The position numbers and the translations under genes were made by a program. Shown here piece by piece: positions 61,419 to 64,000 of a stretch of 64,000 nt of DNA. How positions within the stretch are numbered: the first letter of the stretch is position 1; the number at the start of each line of letters is the position of its first letter. The stretch comes from JAPHSX01 sp039714395 (GTDB taxonomy: Bacteria > Pseudomonadota > Gammaproteobacteria > Thiohalomonadales > Thiohalomonadaceae), in NCBI GenBank assembly GCA_039714395.1, contig JBDLJH010000007.1, positions 62,001 to 126,000 of the forward strand. The letters are read 5' to 3'. Under the pieces are notes generated by a model. That model saw only the letters and a list, made by a program, of their open reading frames with translations. It did no database searches and was not told the DNA's origin.

Positions 61419-62182
61419 GCGAAATGAAGCAAATGGATCAGTCACGTCGCGAGTTCATTGGCGGTAGTGCCAAACTGGCCGCAGGCGTCAGTCTGGCTTC
61501 TGGCGTCATGCTCTACGGTGTTGCCGAGGCTCGCCCTGCCGAGCAGGCTGCCAGCAGTGAGCAACGCTGGGGCATGTTGATCGATACCAACAAATGTTCT
61601 AACGGCTGCGATGCCTGCGTTACTGGCTGCCAAAGTGAGAATGGCTGGGGTCCTGATAGCCAGGATGAAGTCAATTCCAACGAACTGCAAAAGGCACAGT
61701 GGATTCGCAAGGTTGATTTGCGCAGCACTGACACCGGTCACGTCCAGTCACTGCCGATGATGTGTCAGCATTGTGAGAATCCGCCCTGTGTTGATGTCTG
61801 CCCCACCGGCGCATCGATGAAGCGTGCCGATGGTATCGTGCTAGTCGACAAGCATATCTGCATCGGTTGCCGCTACTGCATGATGGCCTGCCCTTATAAG
61901 GCTCGCTCATTCATTCACGAGGCCTTGCACAACCAGCGCGAGCACGCACCGCGTGGTAAAGGTACCGTTGAGGCCTGCACCATGTGCGTTCATAAACTGG
62001 ATGCCGGCGAAGGCACCACGGCTTGTGCCACGGCCTGTAATAGCGAAGGTCATAAAGCAATCATCGTTGGCGACCTGCGCGATGAGAACAGCGAAATCGC
62101 TCAGGCAGTTGCCGAGCATGCAACAACCCAGGTACGCGCGGATCTCGGTCTTAACCCCGGTGTCCGGTATCGCGGCATCTAA
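61415..62182 (+). CDS. dsrO: DsrO, periplasmic iron-sulfur subunit
   Basis: A 255-aa Tat-exported ferredoxin-like protein. The twin-arginine signal is SRREFIGGSAKLAAGVSLAS. Cysteine groups for about four 4Fe-4S clusters are visible: CSNGCDACVTGC, CQHCENPPCVDVCPTG, CIGCRYCMMACPY and CTMCVHKLDAGEGTTAC. It links DsrJ with the membrane subunit DsrP. It overlaps dsrJ by 4 bp and is followed by dsrP 26 bp later. Confidence 0.97.
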   Translation: MSEMKQMDQSRREFIGGSAKLAAGVSLASGVMLYGVAEARPAEQAASSEQRWGMLIDTNKCSNGCDACVTGCQSENGWGPDSQDEVNSNELQKAQWIRKVDLRSTDTGHVQSLPMMCQHCENPPCVDVCPTGASMKRADGIVLVDKHICIGCRYCMMACPYKARSFIHEALHNQREHAPRGKGTVEACTMCVHKLDAGEGTTACATACNSEGHKAIIVGDLRDENSEIAQAVAEHATTQVRADLGLNPGVRYRGI

Positions 62183-62208
62183 CCGTAAGAGTTAACGGAA
62201 AGAGAAGC

Positions 62209-63420
62209 ATGAAAAAAACACTGTTTACGCAAATCGAGGGTGGGAACGGCTTCTACGGACTGCTCGGAGGCCTGGGACTCATTATCCTGATCGGCCTCGG
62301 TGCCGTTTACCAGATGGAGCATGGTGGTCACCACGTTACCGGTATGACCAACCAGATCGTCTGGGGGATACCGCATGTCTTTGCCATTTTCCTTATCGTT
62401 GCCGCCTCGGGAGCGCTTAATGTTGCCTCCATCGGCTCGGTGTTTGGTAAAAAGGCATATAAGCCACTGGCCCCGCTTTCAGCCCTGTTGGCGATCACCC
62501 TGTTGCTGGGTGGTTTGACGGTGCTGGTACTTGATCTGGGCCGTCCCGATCGCTTGATTGTGGCAATGACCAACTTCAATCCGAAGTCGATCTTCACCTG
62601 GAATATCCTGCTCTATAACGGCTTCCTGGGTCTGGTTATAGTCTACCTGTGGACCATGATGGAGAAGCGGATGAATCGCTACACTCCGATTGCTGGATTC
62701 TTCGCCTTTATCTGGCGTCTTGTCCTTACCACCGGTACCGGCTCTATCTTCGGCTTCCTGGTGGCGCGTCAGGGTTACGATGCAGCGATTATGGCGCCGA
62801 TGTTTATCGTCATGTCCTTCTCCTTCGGTCTGGCAATCTTCATGCTGGTACTGATGGCAAGCTACAAGTGGACCGAGCGTCCCCTGGGTGATGCGATACT
62901 CAATCGTCTGAGAAAACTGCTGGGTATCTTCATTGCCGGTGCCTTCTACTTTGTGGTGGTGCAGCACGTTACCAACCTCTACGCTGCAGAGCACCACGGT
63001 GTTGAGGCCTTTATTCTGCGTGATGGCGGTATCTATACCACACTGTTCTGGCTCGGATTCGTAGTACTCGGTACCCTGGCACCGCTGGCGCTGATCTTCG
63101 CACCGGCAACGGCTAAGAACCGCACGGCTATGGCTCTTGCCTCGGCACTGGTTATCGTCGGTGGATTTGCTCTGGTTTACGTCATTCTTATCGGTGGTCA
63201 GGCCTATCCGTTGTTAATGTTCCCCGGCTACGAGGTTATGAGCAGCTTTGAGGGTGCAACCAACTCTGGTGCTTATGCCTACACCCCTTCTCTGTGGGAG
63301 ACACTGCTCGGCTTTATGGGTGTTGCTTTGACGCTTGCGATGACCACGGTTGCTGTTAAGGCTTTGCGCTTTTTACCTGAGAGCCTGGCCGATGACATGG
63401 TCGACCCGCACGCCAAGTAA
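62209..63420 (+). CDS. dsrP: DsrP, NrfD-type membrane subunit
   Basis: A 403-aa integral membrane protein of the NrfD/PsrC family with about ten hydrophobic helices (GLLGGLGLIILIGLGAVYQM at the first, FTWNILLYNGFLGLVIVYLW in the middle). It contacts quinone and forms the second membrane anchor of DsrMKJOP. A charged segment between helices (HHVTGMTNQIVWGIPHVFAI) resembles the quinone site. It ends the dsr operon, with a terminator 23 bp downstream. Confidence 0.97.
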   Translation: MKKTLFTQIEGGNGFYGLLGGLGLIILIGLGAVYQMEHGGHHVTGMTNQIVWGIPHVFAIFLIVAASGALNVASIGSVFGKKAYKPLAPLSALLAITLLLGGLTVLVLDLGRPDRLIVAMTNFNPKSIFTWNILLYNGFLGLVIVYLWTMMEKRMNRYTPIAGFFAFIWRLVLTTGTGSIFGFLVARQGYDAAIMAPMFIVMSFSFGLAIFMLVLMASYKWTERPLGDAILNRLRKLLGIFIAGAFYFVVVQHVTNLYAAEHHGVEAFILRDGGIYTTLFWLGFVVLGTLAPLALIFAPATAKNRTAMALASALVIVGGFALVYVILIGGQAYPLLMFPGYEVMSSFEGATNSGAYAYTPSLWETLLGFMGVALTLAMTTVAVKALRFLPESLADDMVDPHAK

Positions 63421-63442
63421 TATCTAACGGCTTGCACTGTAG

Positions 63443-63480
63443 ACACCGATGTTACCGTAAGGGACATCGGTGTTTTGCTA
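63443..63480 (+). terminator. Intrinsic terminator of the dsr operon
   Basis: A perfect 10-bp inverted repeat ACACCGATGT (63443-63452)/ACATCGGTGT (63464-63473) with an 11-nt loop, followed by a T-rich tail (TTTGCTATTT). It lies 22 bp after the dsrP stop, so the operon ends here without dsrN, dsrR or dsrS directly attached. Confidence 0.88.
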
Positions 63481-63605
63481 TTTACGCTTTGGTTTTTTTC
63501 AAACTCCCTTTAAAATCAGAGACATCATTCTTATTTATAGTGTCATAGTCAGGTATTGTTTATAGTGTCTCTCTTAGACACTTGCAGAGAATTTGAGGTA
63601 GTAAC

Positions 63606-64000
63606 ATGAGTCAGCAGGAACATCCCTTCGCACAGTACGTTCGTATTCTAGGTAAAGGCCGAAACGGCTCCCGCGGCCTGACCGCTGAGGAGACCTACGA
63701 GTCGATGCGCATGATCATGAATGATGAAGTTGACCCGCTTCAGCTTGGAGCCTACCTGATGCTGATGCGTGTTAAGGAGGAGACCCCGGAAGAGGTGGCC
63801 GCGTCGGTACGTGCGATTCGTGAGTCCCTTTCGACTCCTGAAGGATTTAAGGTTGATCTCGACTGGTCCTCCTACGCTGGCAAGAAGCGCGTCCTTCCCT
63901 GGTACCTATTGGCTACGCTGCTAATGGCCGACAGCGGTATCCGCATCTTCATGCATGGGGCGAGTGGCCATACCCCAGGGCGCATCTACACCAAGGATGT
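63606..64000 (+). CDS. TrpD2/YbiB-like glycosyltransferase-fold protein (3' end outside window)
   Basis: The first 131 residues, beginning MSQQEHPFAQYVRILGKGRN, match the anthranilate phosphoribosyltransferase-like family annotated as YbiB or TrpD2. The N-terminal helical bundle TAEETYESMRMIMNDEVDPL and QLGAYLMLMRVKEETPEEVA is conserved, followed by the start of the phosphoribosyl-binding part (FMHGASGHTPGRIYTKD). TrpD2 proteins bind nucleic acid rather than making tryptophan. It lies 185 bp after dsrP, behind the terminator, so it has its own promoter. Confidence 0.85.
   Translation, partial: MSQQEHPFAQYVRILGKGRNGSRGLTAEETYESMRMIMNDEVDPLQLGAYLMLMRVKEETPEEVAASVRAIRESLSTPEGFKVDLDWSSYAGKKRVLPWYLLATLLMADSGIRIFMHGASGHTPGRIYTKD

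Overview
This window looks like the chromosome of a gammaproteobacterial chemolithotrophic sulfur oxidiser, related to Chromatiales or Sedimenticola-type bacteria. The main evidence is a complete oxidative (reverse) dissimilatory sulfite reductase cluster, dsrABEFHCMKLJOP, at 52.5-63.4 kb. It includes dsrEFH and dsrL, which mark the sulfur-oxidising form of the pathway. The species cannot be named from the sequence alone. I see no tRNA, rRNA, CRISPR array, insertion sequence or phage gene.

Layout. 0-5.6 kb: 3' part of clpA, then on the minus strand a GNAT-like protein, aat, bpt, a small conserved protein and infA (N-degron tagging enzymes beside the ClpA unfoldase). 5.8-9 kb: bacteriohemerythrin and the molybdate transporter modABC. 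9-14.4 kb: a five-gene envelope cassette (LolA-like protein, two FtsX/LolC-type permeases, a LolD-type ATPase and an outer-membrane beta-barrel). 14.3-22.7 kb: two tiny minus-strand genes, a glutamine amidotransferase, ApbE, a glutamate-type dehydrogenase with a DASS anion carrier, a DUF748-like protein and Hsp20. 22.9-28.9 kb: a leucine-type dehydrogenase, a three-polypeptide 2-oxoacid:ferredoxin oxidoreductase and an AMP-forming acyl-CoA synthetase, which together look like a branched-chain amino acid to acyl-CoA route. 29.4-36.5 kb: a sucrose operon (sucrose-phosphate synthase, GH100-like enzyme, sucrose-phosphatase) divergent from a class I aldolase and pgi. 36.6-45.2 kb: mixed genes, including pcm, an MtaB-type tRNA methylthiotransferase, paired membrane/coiled-coil proteins and a double cNMP-binding/rhodanese fusion. 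45.2-49.9 kb: tatD, pilZ, holB, tmk and two unrecognised proteins. 49.9-52 kb: a minus-strand operon divergent from dsrA, containing a cysteine-free DsrC homologue, a stand-alone Cas6/Cmx6-like protein, a helical protein and a 58-residue protein. 52.5-63.4 kb: the dsr operon. The window ends inside a TrpD2-like gene.

Three genes between 28.9 and 39.2 kb appear damaged. An N-formylglutamate amidohydrolase is frameshifted and truncated. A class I fructose-bisphosphate aldolase has lost about 70 central residues in frame, including catalytic positions. An S-adenosylhomocysteine hydrolase has lost its whole NAD-binding centre in frame. This is either real gene erosion or local assembly collapse, and read mapping would decide.

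The most unusual feature is the operon divergent from dsrA: a Cas6-family RNA-binding fold with no CRISPR nearby, co-transcribed with a DsrC paralogue that has lost both redox cysteines. Within the dsr transcript, a 15-bp hairpin between dsrA and dsrB and a GC-rich terminator-like hairpin after dsrC suggest that gene dosage is set by mRNA structure.
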